Positions 12,420 to 21,094 of a stretch of DNA of 64,000 bases are shown piece after piece. This stretch comes from Symbiodinium natans. Lineage: Eukaryota; Sar; Dinophyceae; Suessiales; Symbiodiniaceae. Positions within the stretch are counted from its first letter, which is position 1. Each line of letters opens with the position of its first letter. A model generated the notes under the pieces. The model did not search any database. It had not been told where the DNA came from and saw only the letters and a program-made list of their open reading frames with translations. Location: contig CAJNDS010002328.1 in the NCBI GenBank assembly GCA_905221605.1, positions 312,001-376,000 of the forward strand, in the 5' to 3' direction. The position numbers and the translations under genes were made by a program.

Positions 12420-12460
12420 TAGAGCATCAAAACGGGGTTAGGGTTTGGGTGTGGGAAGGC
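12420..12460. repeat. short telomere-like stretch
   Basis: The text 'ggggttagggtttgggtgtggg' resembles degenerate (TTTAGGG)n. It immediately follows the 52-bp array, which itself has a related junction. It is too short to call more than an interstitial telomere-like patch. Confidence 0.35.
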
Positions 12461-12738
12461 CCGAAAATCTTAGCAAAGCAACTTGAGCACTGTGCCTGGA
12501 TGTGGACGGAGCCTCGCAGACAAGAAAGGTGCACTACAAACCTGGATCACTGAGCAAGGAATCATCTAGAAAATCAAGTCTGGCCCACATGCACTGCAAC
12601 AAGCGATTTCAGCTCTGTCGTCGGCCGGGCGACGCGGTAGCAGACTGTGCGCGACTAGCGCTTTCGCCGAGTCATGACTGTAGACTGTAGCCCTTCAGAT
12701 GGGCGATTGGTGGATGCCCTGTTATTGGCACCATCCCA

Positions 12739-12985
12739 AAACGTGCATGCAATTTGCCCCCCCACCTCCCAACACTTTGTGATGTGAAGGCGTTTACGGC
12801 GGCTGTGCTAGGCAAAAACGTGCAATCAATTTGCCCCCCCACCTCCCAACACTTTGTGATGTGAAGGCGTTTACGGTGGCTGTGCTAGGCAGAGGAATGC
12901 AGAAGAGAACCCCATTCTTTGTACAACGATGCCCCCCTACCATCCAACAGCGTTGGAGTTTACGTGGCTGTGCTAGGCATCTGCG
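12739..12985. repeat. 75-80 bp tandem repeat, two good copies and one decayed
   Basis: Copies 1 (about 12739-12813) and 2 (about 12817-12890) share 'caatttgcccccccacctcc', 'caacactttgtgatgtgaag' and 'gcgtttacgg(c/t)ggctgtgctaggca'. A third, diverged and shortened copy at about 12925-12980 keeps 'gcccccctaccatccaaca' and 'tttacgtggctgtgctaggca'. No gene overlaps convincingly. Confidence 0.85.
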
Positions 12986-13142
12986 GCTCACTGAGGCGAG
13001 CTGAGAACAACTGGCAACGCGTGTTTTTACAAAACATTGTTCAGCACACGTGCTTTTACAACTGGTAAAGTTTCAGCATAGCCCTCCCCAGAAAACACCT
13101 ACAAAACAAGCCATCGGACTCAGCCAAGAGTTACTGTACAAC

Positions 13143-16100
13143 CTACAGGCTTGTGAAAAGCTTGCATTTCATGGGCAGCTCATTGTCTTCATCATTCGTG
13201 TTGTCCTTGTCATCTGAGGAGGAAGAGGAAATCTTCTTCTTCGCGGCCAAAGCTAGAGCCGTCTCGCTGCGAACCTGCAGGGCTGAGGCTTGGCCATCAC
13301 TCAGCTTCATCATCACGATCTTGCCCTTTGCGACGTCTGTTGCACAGGCTCCCCTGCTCTCGCTCTTCAATCCCAAACGCGCCATGAGTGGCACGACCTC
13401 CTCGCTCAAGCACTGAAGAAAAGCTGCGGCCAACTCCTTGAACTCGATGACGTTGGTTGCTTGGCCACGGGCCACTTGCAAGCAATGCTGGTCAAGGAAC
13501 ACCTTGAAGCGCGCCATTCGCTGATTGAGCTCCTGCTGCATTTTGACCAAGACTTCGCGCATTTGAGGAGGCCTGGGAAGCATCAGGCATCCGGGGTTGA
13601 TGGCTGGCTGGAGGGTACGGGCCAATCCCAAGATCCACCACTGCATTTGCCCATGGAACTCCCCGCGATCCACTCTGCCTTTCAGATCATTGCTGGCTTC
13701 CTGGTAGCCAATCGGCTCCGCTGCAAAGATGCCGTCCAGCACGAAAATGTTCATCTTAGACGCCAGGGCATCGTCCTCAAACCGCGGCATAAAGTTGGAA
13801 GACAACCACACCGAGACTTGACTTCCCCAGTTCGCCATTGCTTGGTGAGATCTTCGGGAGGCAGCCGGCATGCCCTGGTGCTCGCAGAGTTGTTTCAACA
13901 TACTGCTGCGGAGACGGCTGTGCTGGGGGACCTCCGAAAACACAACCATGCGCTTGTTGCAACAAGCGTGCTCCACCTCTCCAATGCCCTTGGCGTTGCC
14001 GACGCAGTGGTGGCCTGAAATGGTGAAGGCATATTCATCAGGCTGGCCTCCCAGCATCTTGTACAGCAGCGCCAGCAGAACATCCTTGCCAGCCCCACTT
14101 GCGCCGAAGAGATAGTTGATGCCCTGGACTGCGAAGATGGGCGATGCGGTCATGGCCCAGTTGCGGCCCAAGAAAACAACCCTGCTCCTTACACGCAACG
14201 AGGCAAAAGAACTGGAAAACATGATGCATCTCTGCAGCTGAGGCTCCAGTCGCGCAAGATGCCCTTCACGCGCACCAGAAGTTCGCAGCCAGCCTCGCAC
14301 AAGTCTTCCAGGGTCTTGATGATCTCGCGGCCCAAGTCACTGTTTTCAAGGCCCAACTTGGCAGTTTCCCGATCCACGATCCATCTGCAAATCATGGCAA
14401 AAACGTCTGGCAGGTGATCTGGGGCCACCCATGGCGCGAAGTCGCATGCAGTCTTTGCCATTAGCCTGTGTTGTGGCAAGGCTCGGTAGCTGCGGTTGGC
14501 CGTGAAATCCCAGACCATGCCATTGCGGAAGAGCATCTTGTCCCTCGCGTGCTCGCCATCAAGTTTGCTCATGCGCGGGCCTTCCGAAAGACGGCTCAGG
14601 ACTCCGTCAACCAAGGACTTGGCAAACCGCGGCTCAAGCGGGTGCAAAAGCGGTAGGCCCGGTAGCGCCAGTGACTTGAGCACATCCAGGATCTTGGACG
14701 GGAGCGCCTTGCGCGGGATGACCTTCCATGCGCCGGTGGTGGAGTTGAAGACTTCGCATGAATCTGAGCTGCCATCCAAATCCACATAGCACCGCCCAGC
14801 AAGGACTGCCGCCACATACCTGCTGAATGCGCCATTGTTCTGGGGCGCTTTTCCGGCCGTCGCGAAGTCCCTGCACTCAGCCTTCAGCTTCGCAAAGTCC
14901 CTCCATTTCATAGGAGACTCTTGCTGCCAATCGAGGTGTGGCCACACATTTGCCGCCAAAACCCATGGGTCCGTTGCTGGCACCATCTGGAAAGTGATGT
15001 CGCCGGCAAGCAAGCCGTTGATCCTGTCCACATGTGCCTGGGCATCGCGCTGCGGGCAAGCTAAATCCAGACTGTCTTGGCCAAAGGTGGTCGCCCTGAC
15101 ATCTTGGAGAAGCTGGGTAACCTTGTGCATCAAATCGGCCTGACAGGAATGCTACTCTCTGCTTACAGCACATGTTCCAGTCATCTAAATGGGAACACTC
15201 TCCTACAGCAAGGTACCTCAGCAAGTCGATGCAGGTAGTTCAGCGCATGCGCCATGGGCATGTTGCTGTGGTCCACCAACCACTGCTGAACCTTCCGCGG
15301 GTGCGTTTTGAAAGCAGCGGTTCTGACTGCCACAAGCTCCTGGCGAAGGTCCTCCGCGAATTTCAAGGTCTGGCAGGCGGACGGAATCTTGGAGAGCTTC
15401 TTCTCGAGCCAACTCGTAGGGCACGCTCCCTTCGCCACATCCACGAAGAATAGCGCGGCCGTCTGCGCATCCAAGCCTAGGTCGGACGCGACCATGCGCA
15501 CACAAGCGTTGAAATCTTCGGCTAATTTGCTCAACGACGGCGGCACAGTCATCTCCAACACCTTGCCAACGACCATCTTCAGCAAGGAGAAGTGGCCGTT
15601 CTTAACGCCGATTGTGCTGCGAGGCAACCCGCTGCGGGCAATCAAGCGCACAACTTCGTGCATGAAGGCCGTTCCCATGCCATCAAACAAGACGCTCTCT
15701 TTGCGGGCTCTCTTTGCAGCAGGCTCATCCCTCTGCAGCTTGCCGCTGTGAAGATGTCCCCTGTAGCCGGGCGGAGCAGGACCTTCCCACAAGTCAAAGT
15801 CGAGCTTGCCTGCGCCAGAGGTCGGCTGCACATCACACGTGCGCTGCGCCAGGCTCACGAGCTGGTCAAACAAAGGAGTCTGTCGTACTGCATCGCGACT
15901 GAGAGCATTCACCACCGCCTTGTAGTTGACTTGCTCTGTGCACTTGACATACTGGGGCTTTGACGACATGGGAATGGGAATGACCGGCACTTCTGACGTC
16001 TCCATGTGCATGACGCTGAGGGCGTCGTCCACGGGAACCGGCACTTCTGACGACTCCATGCGCATGATGGGAATGGGAATGTCCGGCTCTTCTGGAATGT

Positions 16101-16323
16101 CGGTGTCAGAGCTGCCTGTGGTCTCGAAGGAGGGCGACATTTGCTGCGCACTGTCTAAGTCCTGACCCGTAAGAGCGCGCTCAGAGCGCTTCTTGCACTT
16201 CTCACATTGGCGGGTGTTTTCAGGGACTGTCTCCATGGCATCCAAACCATCTGCCACGACGCCGCACACAACCTTCTCATCTTCAACCAAGTGCCACACG
16301 CCAGTTCGAGGGTTGACCAACAT
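13143..16323 (-). CDS. SF3 (D5-like) helicase / primase-helicase, three exons
   Basis: Exons are inferred at 16323-15217, 15139-14256 and 14181-13143. Intron 1 (77 nt) is GT-AG and joins codons cleanly; intron 2 (74 nt) needs a GC-AG pair and restores the frame. The product is about 1009 aa. The helicase core lies in exon 3: a Walker A-like GASGAGKD (about residues 690-697), a Walker B-like RMVVFSEV (741-748) and motif C VSVWLSSNFMPRF (786-798) ending at the conserved Asn. The order and spacing fit superfamily 3 helicases of DNA viruses. The Walker A Ser/Thr after Lys is Asp here, so ATPase activity is doubtful. Exon 1 carries a Cys pair (CEKCKK) and a basic KRARKE stretch that could be a nuclear localisation signal. 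The C-terminus is Ser/Asp-rich. No primase catalytic motif was recognised. The first exon may not be the true 5' end, because an in-frame stop lies two codons before the ATG. Confidence 0.65.
14182..14255 (-). other. probable intron 2, GC-AG, 74 nt
   Basis: On the minus strand the upstream frame reads ...GGCATCTT, then GCGCGACTGG begins the intron, which ends GGAGCAG before GGTTGTTTTC. The GC donor is the only donor I found that restores the helicase frame. GC donors are known in dinoflagellate introns. The resulting junction reads KGILVVFLGRNW, a plausible hydrophobic segment upstream of Walker A. Confidence 0.5.
15140..15216 (-). other. spliceosomal intron 1, GT-AG, 77 nt
   Basis: On the minus strand exon 1 ends ...CTTGCTGAG, followed by GTACCTTGCTG, and the intron ends CTGTCAG before GCCGATTTGATG. 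Removing it fuses two long open frames without changing phase. Unspliced, the frame terminates shortly after the donor. Confidence 0.7.
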
Positions 16324-16329
16324 GTCTCA

Positions 16330-16837
16330 GGCGGAGTTTGTACACGATGACTACGTTTGCAAGCTTGTCAAAAAGGCTTTAGAAACGCAACCTTTAGGTG
16401 TGGATCAACAGCAAGGCAACATAGGCTCTAGAAAACTGCAGAGATTTGATTTCAAGCGACGCCGGCCTCTTTGCCCCCAAGCGGCCACGCTCAGCGATGA
16501 GCTCAAAAACGAGCTCAAAATTCAAAGCCTAGAGGCGAGAGTCCGGGATCTCTGAGATGCAGGGCAGTAGGGTACGGGTCGAGGACAATGGGGACAGCGC
16601 AGGCCCTCGAGCACACGGCACGGTGGCAAAACCCTGCACCTCCAAAGTCCGAAAAACCCCACAGCTGAGCATCGCGGCGCGAAGATTGGACCAGGACGAC
16701 TGGAGGGTCGAACGTCTAAATGACCTGAGCCAGGCGCTGCGCCCGAAATTGTGCAGCTTACAAACACAAAGGCAGTGCCAAGACAACCGAACAGCCCGGA
16801 CAAGACACAGTTTCCTTCGCACGCTGCTCTCGTTCCG
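16330..16837. other. intergenic stretch
   Basis: A plus-strand frame (16322-16555, 77 codons) begins at the same CATG as the minus-strand helicase gene. It has a basic patch (FKRRRP) and a short coiled-coil-like end, but no recognised family. The remainder is non-coding as far as I can tell. Confidence 0.3.
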
Positions 16838-18088
16838 CTACACATCGGGATCTGGACGACTTGCGCGTCCAAACGCACCCGCCCACCTTGGCGGGGGGGG
16901 CTTCATCTTTGCAATGGCACGTGGGTTGGCCTTCAGCACAAATGTCTGAAACACCTCGGCGCTGAGATTGAGCTGATTCAGCATGCCGTCGATGTATGTT
17001 GAAGCATCTCCATAGTACGACTTGTTCTGCGCAAAGACATGAGCTTCGAGAGCTGCTTCGCCACGACCTAAACTGAAGAAGGCCGGCACAACCCCTTCTT
17101 GAATCAGGAGGGCCGACGTCACCAGTCGTGCTGTCCGGCCGTTGCAGTCGCGCCAGGGGTGGATCCACCCCAGAAAAAGACCGGCTTGCAGCGCCACCAC
17201 CACCCTGTCGGCACACCTCTTGTGGTGAAGTCTTCGGAGCCACTGGAGGAATGAGTCAACAAGCGCAGGCACCTCGATCCCCAAGGGCGGAACCGTATCC
17301 TCTCCGTGGCCCATGTGCTCGGTCCTCGCGCCAAGCTGCGGACACACAACCGAGTGCAACTGGTAGAGCAACTCTGGGGTCCACTCCCCCACATCAAGCC
17401 AAGCCAACTCCTTTAGCACAAAGAAGAGACCCCTAGCAAACCCAGTGACCACCCCGGTCTCACCAAACAGAGCCTCTGCTTCCTCACTGTCGGCAGTTCG
17501 GAACGCGAAAGTCATCCCATCCCAAACATCGGGTAGCGACGCGGGGATACGCTCGATTTCGAGTAGCTGGTGTGCCAGCTGCACGGCCAAGGTAGCTGTG
17601 CCCTCCAGAGACTCCACAACATCTCGCAAGGCTCGCCCTTTCCGCCGCAATGTGGTGGTTGACGCCTGTGTGCCCAAGGGCTGCGAGAAGTGGCGGAATG
17701 GGCAAACCTTCAGCGAAAAGTGGCCGCTGGCAAGCTTGCACATCGATACTGGGTCTGCCTCCACGCAATAAACCGACGGCTGAGACGGACGGAGGAATGG
17801 GCGACCCATTTGCCAGTATGGGGCCCCCATCTTGAGCTCCCCATGCCGCGATGTGTGCGCGCAAACCCTGCGCTGGCGAAGGTGCGTGGCGCCGCTGCAG
17901 TAGTCCTTTCCCGTGCGAAGGTCCAGCCGAACGTGGCACTCTATCCGCGACCAAGCTGTGTCGTTAAGATTGCGAGCCAGGCACTGGTGGAGGTACGCTT
18001 GCTGCTGGATGAGGTGGTCAATGTTGTCTGCAGTGGCGCCGCCCGCGATGAGGGCCAAAACAAGTTTCATGAAGACCGAGGGTGCCAT
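16838..18088 (-). CDS. Fic-domain protein with N-terminal hydrophobic leader, 416 aa
   Basis: An in-frame TAG sits immediately before the start ATG, supporting this start. Residues 7-20 (MKLVLALIAGGATA) look like a signal peptide or anchor, so the product may enter the secretory pathway. The Fic core spans about residues 235-370 and carries IHPWRDCNGRTARL at 309-322, matching HPFxxGNGRxxR. The catalytic His (310), the Asn (316) and both arginines are present, but the first Gly of the GNG is Cys (315). Fic enzymes transfer AMP or related groups onto target hydroxyls, as in FicD acting on an ER chaperone. No clear inhibitory [S/T]xxxE[G/N] helix was found; an SLEGT stretch near 160-164 is close but not matching. 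The gene appears intronless and lies between the SF3 helicase gene and a minisatellite. It may be host or virus-derived; I cannot tell. Confidence 0.8.
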   Translation of the reverse strand: MAPSVFMKLVLALIAGGATADNIDHLIQQQAYLHQCLARNLNDTAWSRIECHVRLDLRTGKDYCSGATHLRQRRVCAHTSRHGELKMGAPYWQMGRPFLRPSQPSVYCVEADPVSMCKLASGHFSLKVCPFRHFSQPLGTQASTTTLRRKGRALRDVVESLEGTATLAVQLAHQLLEIERIPASLPDVWDGMTFAFRTADSEEAEALFGETGVVTGFARGLFFVLKELAWLDVGEWTPELLYQLHSVVCPQLGARTEHMGHGEDTVPPLGIEVPALVDSFLQWLRRLHHKRCADRVVVALQAGLFLGWIHPWRDCNGRTARLVTSALLIQEGVVPAFFSLGRGEAALEAHVFAQNKSYYGDASTYIDGMLNQLNLSAEVFQTFVLKANPRAIAKMKPPPPRWAGAFGRASRPDPDV

Positions 18089-18245
18089 CTAGCGACGGGG
18101 TCACTGAGCAGGAGGCTGCAGTCAAGACTCTCCACACAGAAGATAATGAGCAAGTGGTTTGCTTTTCTATTGAGGTTGGGGCTTTAGGGCCTTTAGGGTT
18201 CTGGGCTTCTTGAGCACTCTCAAAAGCGCCCCGAAACGCCAAAAC

Positions 18246-18625
18246 CCGGCCCGCGACCCCAGCGTGAAGGGTGAAATCCCCAGCCCGCGACCCCAGCGTG
18301 AAGGGTGAAATCCCCAGCCCGCGACCCCAGGGTGAAGGGTGAAATCCCCGGCCCGCGACCCCAGGGTGAAGGGTGAAATCCCCGGCCCGCGACCCCAGGG
18401 TGAAGAGTGAAATCCCCGGCCCGCGACCCCAGGGTGAAGGGTGAAATCCCCGGCCCGCGACCCCAGGGTGAAGGGTGAAATCCCCGGCCCGCGACCCCCA
18501 GGGTGAAGGGTGAAATCCCCGGCCCGCGACCCCAGGGTGAAGGATGGTGAAGGGTGAAATCCCCGGCCCCCGACCCCAGGCAGGGTGAAGAGTGAAATCC
18601 CCGGCCCGCGACCCCAGGGTGAAGC
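18246..18625. repeat. 34-bp minisatellite, about 11 copies
   Basis: The unit is about 34 bp, beginning 'cccgcgaccccagggtgaag' and continuing 'ggtgaaatccccgg'. Early copies have 'cagcgtgaag' and 'ccccagc' variants, and a copy near 18545 has an extra 'gatggtgaag'. The minus strand is open through it in more than one frame, which reflects the repeat and not a gene. Confidence 0.95.
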
Positions 18626-18715
18626 GGACTCCCCCCACGCCAGCCGCCAGCCCTGTAATGTACCGCGCTCGATTTCGCAGATCTTTTGTGCTGGCGGGAA
18701 AGCTCTTTTAACTTT

Positions 18716-18770
18716 GTGCTGGAAAGGAAATTTTGCCAAAAAAAACCTTGGCAATTTCCTATGCCAGCAA
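18716..18770. repeat. imperfect hairpin / MITE-like palindrome
   Basis: The left arm 'gctggaaaggaaattttgcc' and right arm 'ggcaatttcctatgccagc' pair around an A-rich loop (positions about 18740-18747). Outside the left arm 'tttgtgctgg' occurs twice (about 18685 and 18714). The element sits exactly between two inverted minisatellites. Confidence 0.6.
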
Positions 18771-18834
18771 CGTCATGTTGCAGTTTGGGGCTCTGCGTGG
18801 CATCCTAAACTAAACCCCAAAAGATCGCTTTCAC

Positions 18835-19146
18835 CCCGGCCTCCCCCGCCCAGGAGTTTCACCTTCACCCGGCGTCCCCCCGCCCAGGAGTTTCACCTTC
18901 ACCCGGCCTCCCCCCGCCCAGGAGTTTCACCTTCACCGCGGCCTCCCCCCGCCCAGGAGTTTCACCTTCACCCGGCGTCCCCCCGCCCAGGAGTTTCACC
19001 TTCACCGCGGCCTCCCCCCGCCCAGGAGTTTCACCTTCACCCGGCGTCCCCCCGCCCAGGAGTTTCACCTTCACCGCGGCCTCCCCCCGCCCAGGAGTTT
19101 CACCTTCACTCGGCGTCCCCCCGCCCAGGAGTTTCACCTTCACTCG
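18835..19146. repeat. 34-bp minisatellite in opposite orientation, about 9 copies
   Basis: The unit is about 34 bp: 'cggcctccccccgcccagga' then 'gtttcaccttcacc'. Copies alternate between 'ggcgtcccc' and 'gcggcctcccc' forms, giving a dimeric higher-order period. Its reverse complement (GGTGAAGGTGAAACTCCTGG) matches the core of the array at 18246-18625 (GGTGAAGGGTGAAATCCCCGG). The two arrays are therefore relatives in inverted orientation. Confidence 0.9.
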
Positions 19147-19469
19147 GGCACTCAGGTGAGGGAAGAGGTCCTAAAGCGCTCAGGGCCTCAGAGCGCTTGC
19201 AGTTTGTCACTCAGAGCGCCTGGCGCAAAGCAAGACGGCTGCCAAACCTGGGCACGGGAGGCTTGGGAGGATGCGCGTGTGCAAACAGGTCAACTGCCAG
19301 GCAAGAATTTGGGGAAGAGGGGTTTCAGAGCAACGCGTGCAGAGAGCTAACAAACAAAGGGCAGGACTTGCAGCGAAAACGAAGGTCACGATGAGCACCT
19401 GGCCGCACTCTAGCTTACGAGGGAAGGCGGGGTTCAGCGCAAGGCAGTCCTGAGCATGCACAGACCAGA

Positions 19470-19870
19470 CCTCACTGCCTCGGAGCCCACTTGCCTGCCA
19501 ACAACCCCTGAACCCCGAAACCTTGCAGTCAGAACCTCGCTGCCTCAGAGCCCCAACCACCTGCAACCGCAACCCTGAACCCTCTGCAGTCTCCGGCGTT
19601 CGTCAAAGATGAAGATGGCGAAGGGGACCTGAACGTAAGTAAACAAGGGGCGCAAGGCACTCTAGAATTACAGGAAGGGGGCGCGCAAGGAACTCTACAA
19701 TCACAAGAAGGGAATTGGCAGCGCAACACGAGACAACCTCACTGCCTCGCCCCAACACACCTGCAACTCCCTGAAGCCTTGCGGCACGCAAACTTGCAGA
19801 CCTGGCTGCCTCAGAGCCCCAACCGCCTGCAAACTCGAAACACCCCTGAAGCCTCTGTAGGGCCCGGCGC
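19470..19870. repeat. degenerate 60-70 bp direct repeats, about 4 copies
   Basis: Phrases such as 'ctgcctcagagccccaacc' plus 'cctgcaa...cccctgaa(c/g)cc' recur near 19470, 19535, 19735 and 19805. The copies are diverged and interrupted by unrelated sequence. No gene is supported in 19.15-20.25 kb, where the text after 20020 becomes A-rich with recurring 'atgccaaaa'. Confidence 0.55.
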
Positions 19871-20253
19871 TTGCTCACTACCTCCCTGTGTCAGGGCTTG
19901 TGTGCTTGCTGCGTTCTTTAATTGTGGTAGCTCGGCTCCCTCTTCGGAATCAAAGTATTGTTTCTCCGTTGCCTGTTCATGCTGTCGCGCTCCTGCATGC
20001 CAAAAGCAAGAGCAAGAAAACCAAGCATGCCATGCCAAGAAATCAAGCAAAACTCCTGCAAAATCACGCCAAATCAAAAAATCATGCCAAAACCAAAAAA
20101 AAACATGCAAGCCGCTCCAAAAATCCATGCCAAAAACAAGCGCAAAACATGCAAAACCACGCAAATACCATACCAAAATGCAAGTAACCCGCATGAAATG
20201 CACTTTAGGGGTTCTTTTTGGGAGAACCTGGGGGGGTTTACTTGCGCTGAGGT

Positions 20254-20303
<50 letters not shown>

Positions 20304-20322
20304 GTCGTCGTCGTCGTCGTCG
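20254..20322. repeat. (TCG)n trinucleotide tract
   Basis: About 22 TCG/GTC triplets with one phase slip ('cgtcgcgtcg' near 20300). It marks the approximate left edge of the viral block. The first viral start codon lies about 105 bp downstream. Confidence 0.95.
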
Positions 20323-20407
20323 GGACCCTGGGGCTGCAGAACGCCCGTTCAGCCCAACCTACATCCAGGCACCCGTGCTCGGACAACGGAAAATGCTTGC
20401 CCCCTAC

Positions 20408-20415
20408 TATAAAAA
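20408..20415 (+). promoter_or_regulatory. TATA-like box before the first viral gene
   Basis: TATAAAAA lies 11 nt before the ATG at 20427. Similar TATAAA boxes abut the starts of the major capsid and fibre genes, which suggests a shared short promoter element. Confidence 0.4.
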
Positions 20416-20426
20416 CCGCCAGCAAA

Positions 20427-20993
20427 ATGCAAACCTCAGCCAACATTGTCGTGGACAAAGCGGCGCGCCTTGCGAATGGCAGCACCATCCTGCCCGTCAA
20501 GACTCTCACAGGCCCCCTCACCTGGATGTCTGACAACTACCTGCGAGTTTTGTGGAAGCCCACCCCCCACCCAGAGGCCCGCGACCCAAGACGCGCCACC
20601 ATCTCTTTGGAAATCACCCCCGAAATCAAGCAGCATTTCGAAAATCTGGAAGCGGAAGTGCAAAAGCAGATTCCGAGCCAGCCCCTGCCTAACGGCAAAT
20701 ACCTGACGAGCTACGACCTCCGCGACAAATGGTGCTCTTGCCTAAAGCAGACGCAACGCGGCATCGAGTACCTGAAAGCCAAAATCGACTTCGGAAAAGC
20801 GCGCTTCTTCGAAGATTTCCTGCCGACCAAGGCCACGCCCGAAGACCTGGAAAACAGGACCGTGCGCGTGCTAGCGCGGGTCCGACTGGTCTGGGTGGCG
20901 CCCGCCCAGGTGGGCCTGTCCCTGGAAGTCTCCGACGTCATGCTGGGCCCGAAGGCCGAAGATGACCTGTCCTGTCCCTTTATGGCTGCCTAA
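20427..20993 (+). CDS. probable viral ssDNA-binding protein, 188 aa
   Basis: The ATG at 20427 is preferred: upstream the frame runs through the (TCG)n repeat, while a TATA-like box lies just before this ATG. The protein has an early block with LRVLWKPTPHPEARD and a C-terminal block with VRVLARVRLVWVAPAQVGLS followed by a strand-rich tail. The final pattern (alternating hydrophobic strands, then an aromatic residue, then a glycine turn) resembles OB-fold ssDNA-binding proteins of eukaryotic DNA viruses. There is no diagnostic catalytic motif. The position, about 100 bp upstream of the replicase gene on the same strand, fits a replication role. The function is an inference; it could be another small early protein. 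Confidence 0.4.
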   Translation: MQTSANIVVDKAARLANGSTILPVKTLTGPLTWMSDNYLRVLWKPTPHPEARDPRRATISLEITPEIKQHFENLEAEVQKQIPSQPLPNGKYLTSYDLRDKWCSCLKQTQRGIEYLKAKIDFGKARFFEDFLPTKATPEDLENRTVRVLARVRLVWVAPAQVGLSLEVSDVMLGPKAEDDLSCPFMAA

Positions 20994-21094
20994 ACCAGGC
21001 CCCGAAGCGCCCACCGAAGCTCGTCGGACCAGCCCCCCCTGTTGGTCCGCCCTTTTTTTTTGCCGCCGCTTGAAGCAAAACCCACACGGAAAAC

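Noticed and set aside
16322-16555. Plus-strand 77-aa frame starting on the same CATG as the minus-strand helicase gene
   Set aside because: Divergent genes sharing one start palindrome are unlikely, and no family was recognised; the helicase has far stronger evidence.
18018-18754. Minus-strand frames with repeated GRGPGISPFTLGSRAGDF-type peptide
   Set aside because: They are translations of the 34-bp minisatellite in two frames, since 34 is not a multiple of 3; there is no sign of selection.
20200-20420. Possible left terminal inverted repeat of the virus
   Set aside because: No reverse-complement match to 33.38-33.75 kb was found by eye.
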